Origin: Ruminococcus sp.
GTDB taxonomy: Bacteria; Bacillota_A; Clostridia; Oscillospirales; Ruminococcaceae
DNA length: 7,892 nt
Direction: 5' to 3'
Assembly: GCA_017418765.1 (NCBI GenBank)
Contig: JAFOMV010000246.1
Location: forward strand, 1-7,892
A program made the position numbers and the translations under genes. The notes under the pieces were generated by a model. It was not told where the DNA came from, did not search any database, and saw nothing but the letters and a program-made list of their open reading frames with translations. Below are positions 1 to 6,796 of the stretch, piece by piece (the first letter of the stretch is position 1; each line of letters starts with the position of its first letter).

Positions 1-296
1 AGCGGCTTTCCGCTGTCACTGACGAAATCAAGTCCGAGAGGATCAGCGAAAGGTTTTACTCTCTCGGGGTGGTTGTTTGAGACGATTATCAGTTTTATGC
101 CGTTATTACGCATATTCTCCAGCCATTCCGTTATCCCGTCGGCAGGCACAGGATTATCGTGAGTGGTAAGGGTATTGTCCACGTCGAGGATAAGGCCCTT
201 TATGCCATGTTTTTTAAGGAAATCAGGAGTGATATCCACAGTTTTCCGGAAAGCGAAATCAGCTTCCGTCATTGTTATTTTGTTCAATAGTCTCAA
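1..296 (-). CDS. yqeG: YqeG-family HAD phosphatase (subfamily IIIA), 5' part only
   Basis: This is the N-terminal 98 residues of a HAD-superfamily phosphatase that runs off the left edge. The catalytic motif I DVDNTL is at residues 38-43, with D38 the expected nucleophile and D40 the general acid. Motif II is the serine in IIVSNN (S73), and a GKP with the motif III lysine (K97) sits at the window edge. The lead-in DITPDFLKKHGIKGLILD is typical of YqeG proteins (YqeG in Bacillus subtilis, near other ribosome-biogenesis genes); the physiological substrate is not established. The start is uncertain. I chose TTG at 296 because it gives an N-terminus MRLLNK... of the family's usual length and has GGGAG 12 nt upstream (309-313). 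ATG at 272 lacks a Shine-Dalgarno and would cut a family-like segment; ATG at 329 also lacks one. It lies just after the rpsU terminator; I see no convincing promoter of its own, so it may depend on read-through. Confidence 0.85.
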   Translation of the reverse strand, partial: MRLLNKITMTEADFAFRKTVDITPDFLKKHGIKGLILDVDNTLTTHDNPVPADGITEWLENMRNNGIKLIIVSNNHPERVKPFADPLGLDFVSDSGKP

Positions 297-349
297 ATCA
301 TCATTCAACTCCCACAGGCACAGCACCATAGAAATAATAAGTATAAATG

Positions 350-374
350 AAAAAGCGAGCCGCAGCCCGCTTTT
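350..374 (-). terminator. Intrinsic terminator of rpsU
   Basis: On the minus strand the sequence reads AAAAGCGGGC, loop TGCG, GCTCGCTTTT, then one more T. It is a 10-bp stem with one G-T wobble (351-360 pairing with 365-374) and a T5 run at its end, 26 nt after the rpsU stop codon. The stem is flanked by A and T runs on both sides, so it could also stop plus-strand transcripts, although no plus-strand gene needs it. Confidence 0.88.
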
Positions 375-400
375 ATCAACATGAATAACTTTTCGCAAGA

Positions 401-574
401 TCAATACTTACGCTTACGAGCTGCCTCAGACTTCTTCTTACGCTTAACCGAAGGCTTCTCGTAGTGCTCTCTCTTACGAACCTCAGCAATAACGCCATCC
501 TTTGCACATGATCTCTTAAATCTCTTAAGAGCTGTGTCGAGAGACTCATTTTTGCCAACACGAACTTCTGCCAC
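401..574 (-). CDS. rpsU: 30S ribosomal protein S21 (bS21)
   Basis: This is a complete 57-residue S21, a small basic protein of the 30S subunit near the platform and the anti-Shine-Dalgarno end of 16S rRNA, involved in translation initiation. The family is recognised by the N-terminus [20 protein letters not shown], the central [16 protein letters not shown] and the Arg/Lys-rich tail ending AARKRKY. Length matches the short S21 of Firmicutes. The start is GTG at 574-572, supported by a strong GGGAGGG Shine-Dalgarno (582-588) 8 nt away and by the conserved MAEV-type N-terminus; there is no ATG alternative in frame. The gene has its own promoter (708-736), a structured leader and a terminator (350-374), so it is probably transcribed alone. 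An ATG-started 61-codon reading frame over 376-561 on the same strand is only an out-of-frame shadow of this gene. Confidence 0.97.
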   Translation of the reverse strand: MAEVRVGKNESLDTALKRFKRSCAKDGVIAEVRKREHYEKPSVKRKKKSEAARKRKY

Positions 575-581
575 TAATTTT

Positions 582-588
582 CCCTCCC
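582..588 (-). promoter_or_regulatory. Strong ribosome binding site fixing the GTG start of rpsU
   Basis: The minus strand reads AAGGGAGGGAAAATTA then GTG. GGAGG (583-587) lies 8 nt before the start codon, an optimal spacing. This is what supports a GTG start for a gene that ATG-only scanning would miss. Confidence 0.85.
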
Positions 589-593
589 TTATT

Positions 594-651
594 CAGAGGT
601 TGCAGGAGCCAAGAGCCCTCTGCATCTATGCTAATCACCTTATGGTGTTAG
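594..651 (-). promoter_or_regulatory. Structured 5' leader of rpsU (two predicted hairpins)
   Basis: Between promoter and start codon the leader transcript can form two hairpins. The distal one is CTAA-CACC, loop ATAA, GGTG-(A)-TTAG at 631-651, an 8-bp stem with one bulged base. The proximal one pairs CAGAGG (617-622) with CCTCTG (594-599) around a 17-nt loop and ends 5 nt before the Shine-Dalgarno. It overlaps an alternative pairing, TGCAG (620-624) with CTGCA (601-605), so the two proximal forms exclude each other. The base pairing is seen directly; a regulatory role such as autogenous control is inference. I do not recognise a named riboswitch or T-box. Confidence 0.4.
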
Positions 652-707
652 TAAGCTATACTCTGATAGAACAGCAGATACACTAAAAATAGTAATAATA
701 TAATAAT

Positions 708-736
708 AGTTTATCACATTTCAGAGATAATGTCAA
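708..736 (-). promoter_or_regulatory. Sigma-A-type promoter of rpsU
   Basis: On the minus strand there is a perfect -35 box TTGACA (731-736), a 17-nt spacer and a -10 box TAAACT (708-713). Transcription should start near 700-702, giving a leader of about 125 nt before the GTG of rpsU. The -10 is followed by a very AT-rich stretch (688-707). It is the best promoter in the window and lies 27 nt after the leuS stop. Confidence 0.85.
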
Positions 737-763
737 GCTTTTTTCGATTTTTTCATAAAATCG

Positions 764-3169
764 TTATTTTGCTACAATATTAACAAGTTTATTTGGTACA
801 TATATCTGTTTTACGATATTCTTACCATCAGTTGCTTCCTTGACCTTATCATCATTCATAGCCATAGCAATAACGCTGTCCTTGTCTGCATCAACTGCAA
901 TGTCAAGCTTAGCCTTCAGTTTGCCGTTGACCTGTACTACGATCTCGATAGTATCATCCTTGCAGAGAGCTTCATCATATGTTACCCATGACTGTTCGCT
1001 GAGCACCTTGCCTGTAAGGTTATTGTACATCTCCTCTGCGATATGAGGTGCAAAAGGATAGAGCATTATACAGAAATCCGCAAGCTCCGTCTTTGTGATG
1101 CTGCCTGCTGAATAGATATCGTTGATGAGTGTCATCATTGCAGCTATTGCAGTATTGAACTTCATAGCCTCGATATCATCACTGACCTTCTTGATTGTCT
1201 TGTGGAAGTTTGAACGGAGCGCATCACTGTAGCCTTCGGCATCAGTTACGATGTCCTGAAGTCCCCATACTCTGTCCTCGAAACGCTTGCAGCCCTTGAT
1301 AGAGGATTCGCTCCAGGGAGCAGCCTTTTCGTAATCACCCATAAAGAGAACATACAGACGGAGTACATCTGCGCCGTATTCGCTTACAACATCATTAGGG
1401 TCAATGACATTTCCTCTTGATTTTGACATCTTCTCGCCGTCAGGTCCCAGGATAAGTCCCTGAGCTGTACGCTTTGCATAAGGCTCTGCTGTAGGAACAA
1501 GTCCCATATCATAGAGGAATTTATGCCAGAAACGGCTGTATATCATATGTCTTGTAACGTGCTCCATGCCGCCGTTGTACCAGTCAACAGGCATCCAGTA
1601 TTTCAGTTCTTCCTGAGCTGCGAATTCATTATCGTTATGAGGATCGCAGTAACGGAGGAAGTACCATGACGAACCTGCCCACTGAGGCATGGTATCAGTC
1701 TCACGCTTAGCATCCTTGCCGCACTTAGGGCATTTGCACTTAACGAAGCTGTCTATCTTTGCAAGAGGGCTCTCGCCGTCTGTACCGGGTTCAAAATTCT
1801 CAACAGGAGGCAGTCTCAGAGGAAGCTCCTCATACGGTACTGCTACCATGCCGCAGTCAGGACAATGTACTATCGGGATAGGCTCGCCCCAGTATCTCTG
1901 ACGGTTGAATGCCCAGTCCTTCATCTTGTACTGTACGCCCTTTTCGCCGCAGCCAAGCTTTTCAAGTATCTCCAGTGCCTTGTTTATAGCGTCCTTCTTG
2001 TTTGACAGGCCGTTGAGTTCACCTGAATTTACCAGTTCTCCCTCGCCTGTATAAGCCTCCTTGGAGATGTCGCCGCCCTTGATGACTTCGATTATATCGA
2101 TGCCGAACTTCTTTGCAAAGTCATAGTCACGTGTATCGTGTGCAGGTACTGCCATGATAGCACCTGTACCGTAACCCATCATAACATAGTCTGATATGTA
2201 TATCGGTATCTCCTTGCCTGTGATGGGATTTATAGCTGTAAGGCCTTCTATTCTGACACCTGTCTTGTCCTTGACCAGCTGTGTTCTCTCAAATTCGCTC
2301 TTTTTCGCACACTCATCCTTGTAGTCATCCAGAGCCTTGATATTAGCGATAGAATCACGGTATTTCTGAATGATGGGGTGCTCAGGAGCGATAACCATGA
2401 AAGTAACGCCGTAGAGCGTATCAGGACGAGTTGTGTATATACGGAGCTTTTCATCGTTTTCCTTTATCTTGAAATCGACAAATGCACCTGTTGATTTGCC
2501 TATCCAGTTCTGCTGCTGGAGCTTCACGTTAGGGAGATAATCAACAGTTTCCAGACCTTCAAGAAGCTTGTCTGCATACTCTGTGATACGCAGGTACCAT
2601 ACTTCCTTTGTCTTCTGAACGATATCGCTGTGGCAAACATCACACTTGCCGCCCTGTGAATCCTCATTTGAAAGAACTACCTTACAGCTTGGGCAGTAGT
2701 TTACTGAGGTCTTGTCACGGAAAACAAGTCCCTTCTCGAACATTTTGAGGAATATCCACTGTGTCCACTTGTAGTAGTTCTCATCAGTAGTATCAACTAC
2801 TCTTGACCAGTCAAATGAAAATCCTACTGTTTTGAGCTGACCTGTGAACTTCTCAATATTTCTGTCAGTAACAAGTCTTGGATGGATGTTTTCCTTTATA
2901 GCTGTATTCTCTGTAGGGAGTCCGTAAGCGTCAAATCCGATAGGGAAAAGTACGTTGTAGCCTTCCAGACGGCGCTTTCTTGATACTACCTCAAGGCCTG
3001 AGTAAGCCTTGATATGTCCAACGTGCATACCATGTCCCGATGGGTAAGGGAACTCTACCAGACCGTAGAACTTCTTCTTGCTGTGATCTGATGAAGCCTT
3101 AAATGTATCATGGTCTTCCCAGTATTTCTGCCATTTTGGTTCAACAGATTTATAATCATATCTGCTCAT
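764..3169 (-). CDS. leuS: Leucyl-tRNA synthetase
   Basis: This class I aminoacyl-tRNA synthetase charges tRNA-Leu with leucine in the cytoplasm and edits mischarged products. Counting from the chosen start (801 residues, normal for the Firmicute type), the HIGH-equivalent HVGH is at 49-52 and KMSKS at 580-584. The CP1 editing domain carries TTRPDT (246-251) and GYGTGAIMAVPAHDTRDYDFA-like sequence around 332-351 with the conserved aspartates. Two cysteine clusters look like zinc sites: CPSC (159-162) with CDVC (176-179), and CPDC (436-439) with CPKC (480-483), the latter just before the WAGSSWYFLRY segment. The anticodon-binding helices follow at about 615-730 and a small C-terminal tRNA-binding domain ends the protein. 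I prefer the ATG at 3169: AAAGGA (3179-3184) is 9 nt away, whereas the ATG at 3178 directly abuts it and would add only MIK. It is the last gene of the upstream operon; no convincing intrinsic terminator follows. Confidence 0.98.
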   Translation of the reverse strand: MSRYDYKSVEPKWQKYWEDHDTFKASSDHSKKKFYGLVEFPYPSGHGMHVGHIKAYSGLEVVSRKRRLEGYNVLFPIGFDAYGLPTENTAIKENIHPRLVTDRNIEKFTGQLKTVGFSFDWSRVVDTTDENYYKWTQWIFLKMFEKGLVFRDKTSVNYCPSCKVVLSNEDSQGGKCDVCHSDIVQKTKEVWYLRITEYADKLLEGLETVDYLPNVKLQQQNWIGKSTGAFVDFKIKENDEKLRIYTTRPDTLYGVTFMVIAPEHPIIQKYRDSIANIKALDDYKDECAKKSEFERTQLVKDKTGVRIEGLTAINPITGKEIPIYISDYVMMGYGTGAIMAVPAHDTRDYDFAKKFGIDIIEVIKGGDISKEAYTGEGELVNSGELNGLSNKKDAINKALEILEKLGCGEKGVQYKMKDWAFNRQRYWGEPIPIVHCPDCGMVAVPYEELPLRLPPVENFEPGTDGESPLAKIDSFVKCKCPKCGKDAKRETDTMPQWAGSSWYFLRYCDPHNDNEFAAQEELKYWMPVDWYNGGMEHVTRHMIYSRFWHKFLYDMGLVPTAEPYAKRTAQGLILGPDGEKMSKSRGNVIDPNDVVSEYGADVLRLYVLFMGDYEKAAPWSESSIKGCKRFEDRVWGLQDIVTDAEGYSDALRSNFHKTIKKVSDDIEAMKFNTAIAAMMTLINDIYSAGSITKTELADFCIMLYPFAPHIAEEMYNNLTGKVLSEQSWVTYDEALCKDDTIEIVVQVNGKLKAKLDIAVDADKDSVIAMAMNDDKVKEATDGKNIVKQIYVPNKLVNIVAK

Positions 3170-3178
3170 TTTTATCAT

Positions 3179-3184
3179 TCCTTT
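3179..3184 (-). promoter_or_regulatory. Ribosome binding site choosing the leuS start
   Basis: AAAGGA on the minus strand is immediately followed by an ATG (3178) and, 9 nt downstream, by a second in-frame ATG (3169). Only the second has workable spacing, so it is the likely start. Confidence 0.7.
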
Positions 3185-3187
3185 GTA

Positions 3188-3532
3188 TTAATTAAAATTT
3201 ACAGTGCCTGAGTAATTCTCTTTTACGTCATTATTGGTCACAAGCATTGCTGCACACACGATATCGACAGCGCCCTCCAGCAGATAAAGCCAGTGTGAAC
3301 TGATATGCCCCAGATTTGTGGGGAGATGTATCAGAACTATCAGTACCAGCACAGCCGCCAGAACATAGTTGACTTTCTTTATAAATATGAAAAATGCACA
3401 CGCCATTGCCAGTGCGATCAGCAGTCCGCTGAGTGAAAAACCGCCTACAGCCATATTGATAAGTGATTTTACAACCACATATATCGCCATAGCACATATG
3501 ATCCTGAAACCATTTTGATTTTTAATGTTCAT
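3188..3532 (-). CDS. Small four-helix integral membrane protein, unknown function
   Basis: I do not recognise this 114-residue protein. It has four likely membrane segments at about 11-29, 34-52, 55-70 and 81-98, joined by short loops. The second and third are separated by KK at 52-53. The N-terminus is short and polar, and the polar C-terminal tail NNDVKENYSGTVNFN follows the last helix. The hydrophobic pattern, an AAAGGA Shine-Dalgarno overlapping the end of rsfS (8 nt before ATG) and a 4-nt gap after rsfS support it as a real, translated operon member. A second minus-strand frame inside it (3231-3497) is Cys/Arg-rich, has no hydrophobic pattern and is a shadow. No catalytic or binding motif is visible. 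Its position between rsfS and leuS suggests co-expression with them but does not reveal a job. Confidence 0.75.
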   Translation of the reverse strand: MNIKNQNGFRIICAMAIYVVVKSLINMAVGGFSLSGLLIALAMACAFFIFIKKVNYVLAAVLVLIVLIHLPTNLGHISSHWLYLLEGAVDIVCAAMLVTNNDVKENYSGTVNFN

Positions 3533-3536
3533 AACA

Positions 3537-3896
3537 TCAGTCCTTTGTTATAAGATCGCTGATATCTACCTGTTCGCCGTCAGCCCATACGCCCTCCAGC
3601 TTGTAGAAATCACGGGTAGCTTTGTAGAATACATGAACTATCACATCTGCGTAATCAAGGATTATCCATGTGTTTCCTGTGTCAGCCTCTCTCCTCTCAG
3701 GCTCTATGCCCTTCTGAGACATCTGAAATTCCACTTCATCAGCAAGTGTTCTTGCGTGAGTATTGCTGTTGCCGTTTACAATTACGAAGTAATCAGCAAG
3801 AATAGTGAGATCAGCTATCTTCAGCACCTGTATATCCTCACCTTTTTTAAGGTCAAGCGTTTTTACAATGAGTTCGATCTTTTCCTTTTCAGTCAT
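3537..3896 (-). CDS. rsfS: Ribosome silencing factor RsfS (RsfS/YbeB/iojap family)
   Basis: RsfS binds ribosomal protein uL14 on the 50S subunit and blocks joining with the 30S subunit, lowering translation when nutrients are short. The 119-residue protein has the family's usual length and its conserved blocks: DYFVIVNGNSNTHARTLADE (35-54), WIILDYADVIVHVF (77-90) and the FYKLEGVWADGE end (97-108). The start ATG has AAGGA about 6 nt upstream, within the 14-nt gap after the LCP gene. Sitting next to nadD-yqeK is the classic arrangement of this family (yqeL in Bacillus subtilis). Only 4 nt separate it from the following membrane-protein gene, so the two are probably co-translated. Confidence 0.96.
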   Translation of the reverse strand: MTEKEKIELIVKTLDLKKGEDIQVLKIADLTILADYFVIVNGNSNTHARTLADEVEFQMSQKGIEPERREADTGNTWIILDYADVIVHVFYKATRDFYKLEGVWADGEQVDISDLITKD

Positions 3897-3910
3897 TTTT
3901 TTCCTTCTTT

Positions 3911-5575
3911 CTATCCAATTCTTTTCGGTTCATCTGCCGTTTCAACCTCATTGAGTGTCTCTGAGGTATCGTCATACGCACGGTTATTGTAATCCTCAAC
4001 GTACTCTACAAGAGCGACGTCGGATGTTTTCAGCTTATCCTGATAAGGACGGTAATACTGATTGAGCATAGTAACTGTAGCATACTTGTGTACAGAATAG
4101 AAGCTGTATTCCATTCCGTCCTCAGCAATATAGTTTGCTCCCTCACCGGGCACCATATTTACTCTTACACTGTCAAGACTGAGCGTAGAAGCGAAATCAG
4201 CAAGCTTGCTAAGGTCTTCAAGACTCATATTCGTAGCTATCCACTGATTCTTGTATATCTCGTTCAGGTATCCGTAGAGCTTGATCCTGCCGTCATCCTT
4301 GACTATGCTAAGAAGCTTCTGCATTGCAGCCGCCATGAATTTTCTCTGATTCTGCATACGGCCTATATCACCCTCTGCCCATTCACGCCGGAAACGTACG
4401 AACCATTCTGCCTGATCTCCTGAAAGAGTAACATCTCCCTCGGGGATGATCTTATCAGCCTCATACATTATCTCGTTATCAACGTGCATAGGAATACCGC
4501 CTACAAGATCGACCATATCAGCTATGTCAAAGCAGGCGGTGGTGATATACGCATCTATCGGAATACCGAAGTTTTCCTGAACTGCATTTACCACACGCTG
4601 TATCGGAGGCTTTACGTAATAGTCGCCCTCCGTATAAATACTGTTGAATTTACAGGTAGGACTGTTCGTATAATCAGGAACAGCAAGATCTCGTGGTATC
4701 TGAAGGATATTAAGCATACCGCTGCCGATATCGAACTGACATACCCATACCACATCGGTAAGCTGCTCTGTTTCATCAAAACCTACAAAGAGCACAGAGT
4801 ACTGTCCTTCAACAAGCTGAGGCAGATCGAGACCGTCGGTAAAATCGCTTTCCACAACGTCTGTCTTTATCTTCAGATCCATACTGTTTTGCTGTAGTTC
4901 GCCCTCGATATCAACAGTAGGCTGCCACTTCTTTATATACTTAACTATTGATACTCTTTCATCAGGCTGCCCGGATTTTTTGTAAAGGAGTATCGGCATA
5001 TTCAGTATCATTGCAAGCATTAATACAAGGCTCAGTATGAGTGAGCCCGACTTTATCAATGTATCATGGCCTTTCTTTCCGGAAGTACGTTTTCTCTTTG
5101 TGTCTTTCTTTCCTGCATGACGTTCAGACTTTCTGCGCCTTTCTTCCCTTACCTTTTCATCAGCTCTTTTAAGGCTTCTTTCGATCACAGCTGATGCGGC
5201 ATTATCGTCTTCGCTGTTGCGCTGAGTCTCTATCTCAACAGCAGGTCTTAGTGTACCTGCTTCGTGTTTTGCTCTGTAAAAATCCTCATATTCCTCAACA
5301 CTGTCTGTTTTGTATGAGGTGTCGGCATCAGAAGCATATCTTCCCTGATATGAGGACATTGTCTCCCTTACAGGTGAAGCTTCATACTCATCGTCTGTTT
5401 TTTCGTATCTTCCATGATACACAGGAGTATCCGAACTTATGTCATATTCAGACGGATCCTTTTCGTATCTTCCGTGATACAGCGGCTTTTTTTCAGCCTC
5501 TTCATACGCATTTCTGCCGTATATCCCAGAAAGATCAGCATTTTGTCTATCATCCGTTTTCTTCTTTTTTCTCAT
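3911..5575 (-). CDS. LCP-family (LytR-CpsA-Psr) wall-polymer ligase with repeat-bearing cytoplasmic tail
   Basis: LCP proteins transfer undecaprenyl-linked glycopolymers such as teichoic acids or capsule onto peptidoglycan, outside the membrane. This 554-residue protein starts with a long cytoplasmic tail (1-170) holding three degenerate repeats, YHGRYEK (33-39), YHGRYEK (53-59) and YQGRY (76-80), then a strongly basic stretch (136-170). One membrane segment follows at about 175-198, basic inside. The external LCP domain covers roughly 255-425: VLFVGFDE (261-268), TD at 273-274, LQIPRD (291-296), VDLVGGIPMHVD (355-366), WFVRFRREW (391-399) and GDIGRMQNQR (402-411), which include the conserved Arg/Asp residues used for pyrophosphate and metal binding. 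The acidic C-terminal tail (520-554) looks disordered. Its start overlaps the nadD-yqeK stop by 4 nt (ATGA), with GAGG about 8 nt upstream, so translation is probably coupled. Which polymer it transfers cannot be told from the sequence. Confidence 0.93.
   Translation of the reverse strand: MRKKKKTDDRQNADLSGIYGRNAYEEAEKKPLYHGRYEKDPSEYDISSDTPVYHGRYEKTDDEYEASPVRETMSSYQGRYASDADTSYKTDSVEEYEDFYRAKHEAGTLRPAVEIETQRNSEDDNAASAVIERSLKRADEKVREERRRKSERHAGKKDTKRKRTSGKKGHDTLIKSGSLILSLVLMLAMILNMPILLYKKSGQPDERVSIVKYIKKWQPTVDIEGELQQNSMDLKIKTDVVESDFTDGLDLPQLVEGQYSVLFVGFDETEQLTDVVWVCQFDIGSGMLNILQIPRDLAVPDYTNSPTCKFNSIYTEGDYYVKPPIQRVVNAVQENFGIPIDAYITTACFDIADMVDLVGGIPMHVDNEIMYEADKIIPEGDVTLSGDQAEWFVRFRREWAEGDIGRMQNQRKFMAAAMQKLLSIVKDDGRIKLYGYLNEIYKNQWIATNMSLEDLSKLADFASTLSLDSVRVNMVPGEGANYIAEDGMEYSFYSVHKYATVTMLNQYYRPYQDKLKTSDVALVEYVEDYNNRAYDDTSETLNEVETADEPKRIG
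5336..5479 (-). repeat. Degenerate tandem repeats encoding Y(H/Q)GRY units in the LCP tail
   Basis: Three copies of a Tyr-Gly-Arg-Tyr unit are spaced 20 and 23 residues apart. At DNA level the first two copies share a near-identical 22-nt core (5400-5421 and 5460-5481, one difference, exactly 60 nt apart). The third (5336-5354) is more diverged. The spacers are acidic and Ser/Thr/Asp-rich. The pattern suggests in-frame duplication of a short cytoplasmic module. Confidence 0.75.
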
Positions 5576-6792
5576 TTAAGCGCCCTCTTTGTTTCTTTGC
5601 TGCTATTTGCTTCTTTTTGCAGCCTTGTATAGAAATTGTAAGCTTCAACAGTACAAAGCGGAATGACTCCGCCCTTTTTTATCACTGATTTTATGGAAAA
5701 GACCACTGCATAAAGCATTGCCTCATCCAGGCTCGAATATACAAGCTTACGCATCTTGTCTACATCCTTATAATCTCTTTCAGCAGAAACAAGATCGCCA
5801 AGATAGACTATCTCCTCAAGCCTTGACATCCCTGCCCTGCCTACGGTATGGAATCTTATAGCATTTATGATATCTATATCCTCAACGCCGAACTCTGTCT
5901 TGACGAAGTAAGCACCTGCGATGCCATGCCAGAGCGAACGGGTTTCAAGTTCTTCCCTGCATACAGCAAATCCGCTGTTTTCAACCAGTGCCTTCTGTTC
6001 GGCATCGGGCATTTCCTTGCATATATCATGAAGAAGTCCTGCATAGTATGCCTTGTCAGGGTCTTCACCGTACTTCTCGGCAAGCTTTCTGCATTCATCC
6101 GCCACATTCAGTGAATGTTGAAAGCGTTTTGCGGAAAGATTGGCTTTGAGGTATTTCTTTTTATCTTCGGGGTCGTACTGCATTATTTCTTCTCCTCTTA
6201 CAGAATATAATCCCTTTGATCTTATATATTGTACTACATTTTTGTGAAGATAGCAAGTACAATCCGTGTTTTTTTCGATTTTTTTTCTTATCTCTGTTGA
6301 AGATATCTCAACAGGCTGAGTTTCTGATATGCGTACACATCCGTACTGACTGAGAAAGGAAGCTTTTTCTTTCAGCTGTTCCATGTCGCCGTTGTTTCTT
6401 GAAACAGCACAAAGCGTAGCCTGAGAAAGTATGTCCTCAAAGCGGAACCATTTCTCAAAACTGAGCAGCATATCGCTGCCCACCAGAAGACAAAGCTCGT
6501 CATCGGGAAAAAGGCTCCGGAAGTGCTCTATCGTGTATATGGTGTAGCTTACACGGTCACTTCTTATCTCATAATCCGAGACCTCCATGTGCTTTTCATT
6601 CTCAACTGCAAGACGGAGCATCTCCAGTCTGTCCTCTCCTGAAGCGTATTCAGCGCTTGAACGGTGAGGGGATATCTTGGATGGAAGCAGGAATATCCTG
6701 TCAAGTCCGAAATCCTTCATGGCCGCCTTTGCAAGATGGATATGTCCGTTATGAACAGGATTGAAGCTTCCGCCGTAAATTCCTATACGCAT
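5572..6792 (-). CDS. nadD: Fused nicotinate-nucleotide adenylyltransferase (NadD) and YqeK-type HD hydrolase
   Basis: Two enzymes lie in one 406-residue frame. Residues 1-198 are NadD, which adenylates nicotinate mononucleotide to deamido-NAD in NAD synthesis. The fold shows GGSFNPVHNGH (7-17, catalytic HxGH at 14-17), VGSDMLLSFEKW (104-115) and ISSTEIRKK (163-171). Residues 206-395 are a YqeK-like HD domain with metal ligands H226, H255-D256, H289, H315 and D333; YqeK proteins of this type are symmetrical Ap4A hydrolases, giving two ADP. In many Firmicutes nadD and yqeK are neighbouring genes, so this is a fusion of adjacent functions. Start ATG 6792 has an excellent GGAGGTGA (6797-6804), whose TGA is the stop of the preceding oxidoreductase gene. 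An internal AGGAG and ATG at the domain boundary (6181-6196) could also yield YqeK alone. The stop overlaps the LCP start (ATGA). Confidence 0.95.
   Translation of the reverse strand: MRIGIYGGSFNPVHNGHIHLAKAAMKDFGLDRIFLLPSKISPHRSSAEYASGEDRLEMLRLAVENEKHMEVSDYEIRSDRVSYTIYTIEHFRSLFPDDELCLLVGSDMLLSFEKWFRFEDILSQATLCAVSRNNGDMEQLKEKASFLSQYGCVRISETQPVEISSTEIRKKIEKNTDCTCYLHKNVVQYIRSKGLYSVRGEEIMQYDPEDKKKYLKANLSAKRFQHSLNVADECRKLAEKYGEDPDKAYYAGLLHDICKEMPDAEQKALVENSGFAVCREELETRSLWHGIAGAYFVKTEFGVEDIDIINAIRFHTVGRAGMSRLEEIVYLGDLVSAERDYKDVDKMRKLVYSSLDEAMLYAVVFSIKSVIKKGGVIPLCTVEAYNFYTRLQKEANSSKETKRALK
6181..6196 (-). promoter_or_regulatory. Possible internal ribosome binding site and start for a separate YqeK
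   Basis: Inside the fusion gene, AGGAG (6192-6196) lies 8 nt before an in-frame ATG (6181-6183, codon 204). This is exactly between the NadD and HD domains, where a stand-alone YqeK would begin (MQYDPEDKKKYLK). The site is seen directly; that ribosomes use it is inference. Confidence 0.45.
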
Positions 6793-6796
6793 TATG

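Noticed and set aside
376..561. Minus-strand 61-residue reading frame over the S21 region
   Set aside because: It is out of frame with the clear S21 sequence at 401-574 and has a Leu/Arg-rich composition typical of a shifted frame.
575..707. T-box or known riboswitch in the rpsU leader
   Set aside because: I see no T-box core sequence, specifier loop, antiterminator or terminator before the start codon, nor a recognisable riboswitch core; only simple hairpins.
737..763. Hairpin CGATTTT/AAAATCG after leuS as a terminator
   Set aside because: The stem is AT-rich and only 7 bp, and on the minus strand it is followed by A residues rather than a T run; it is not a credible terminator for leuS.
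3231..3497. Second minus-strand frame inside the small membrane-protein gene
   Set aside because: It has no hydrophobic segments, is Cys/Arg-rich and lacks a well-spaced ribosome binding site, unlike the frame at 3188-3532.
3525..3992. Plus-strand frame of 155 residues opposite rsfS and the LCP end
   Set aside because: It lies antisense to two well-recognised genes, lacks a ribosome binding site and its sequence resembles no family; it is a shadow.
4484..4897. Plus-strand frame of 137 residues within the LCP gene
   Set aside because: It is antisense to the conserved LCP domain and shows no recognisable motif.
5194..5688. Plus-strand frame of 164 residues opposite the LCP start and nadD-yqeK end
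   Set aside because: It is antisense to two strong coding regions, Phe/His/Cys-rich and without a start signal; the length follows from low stop frequency on that strand.
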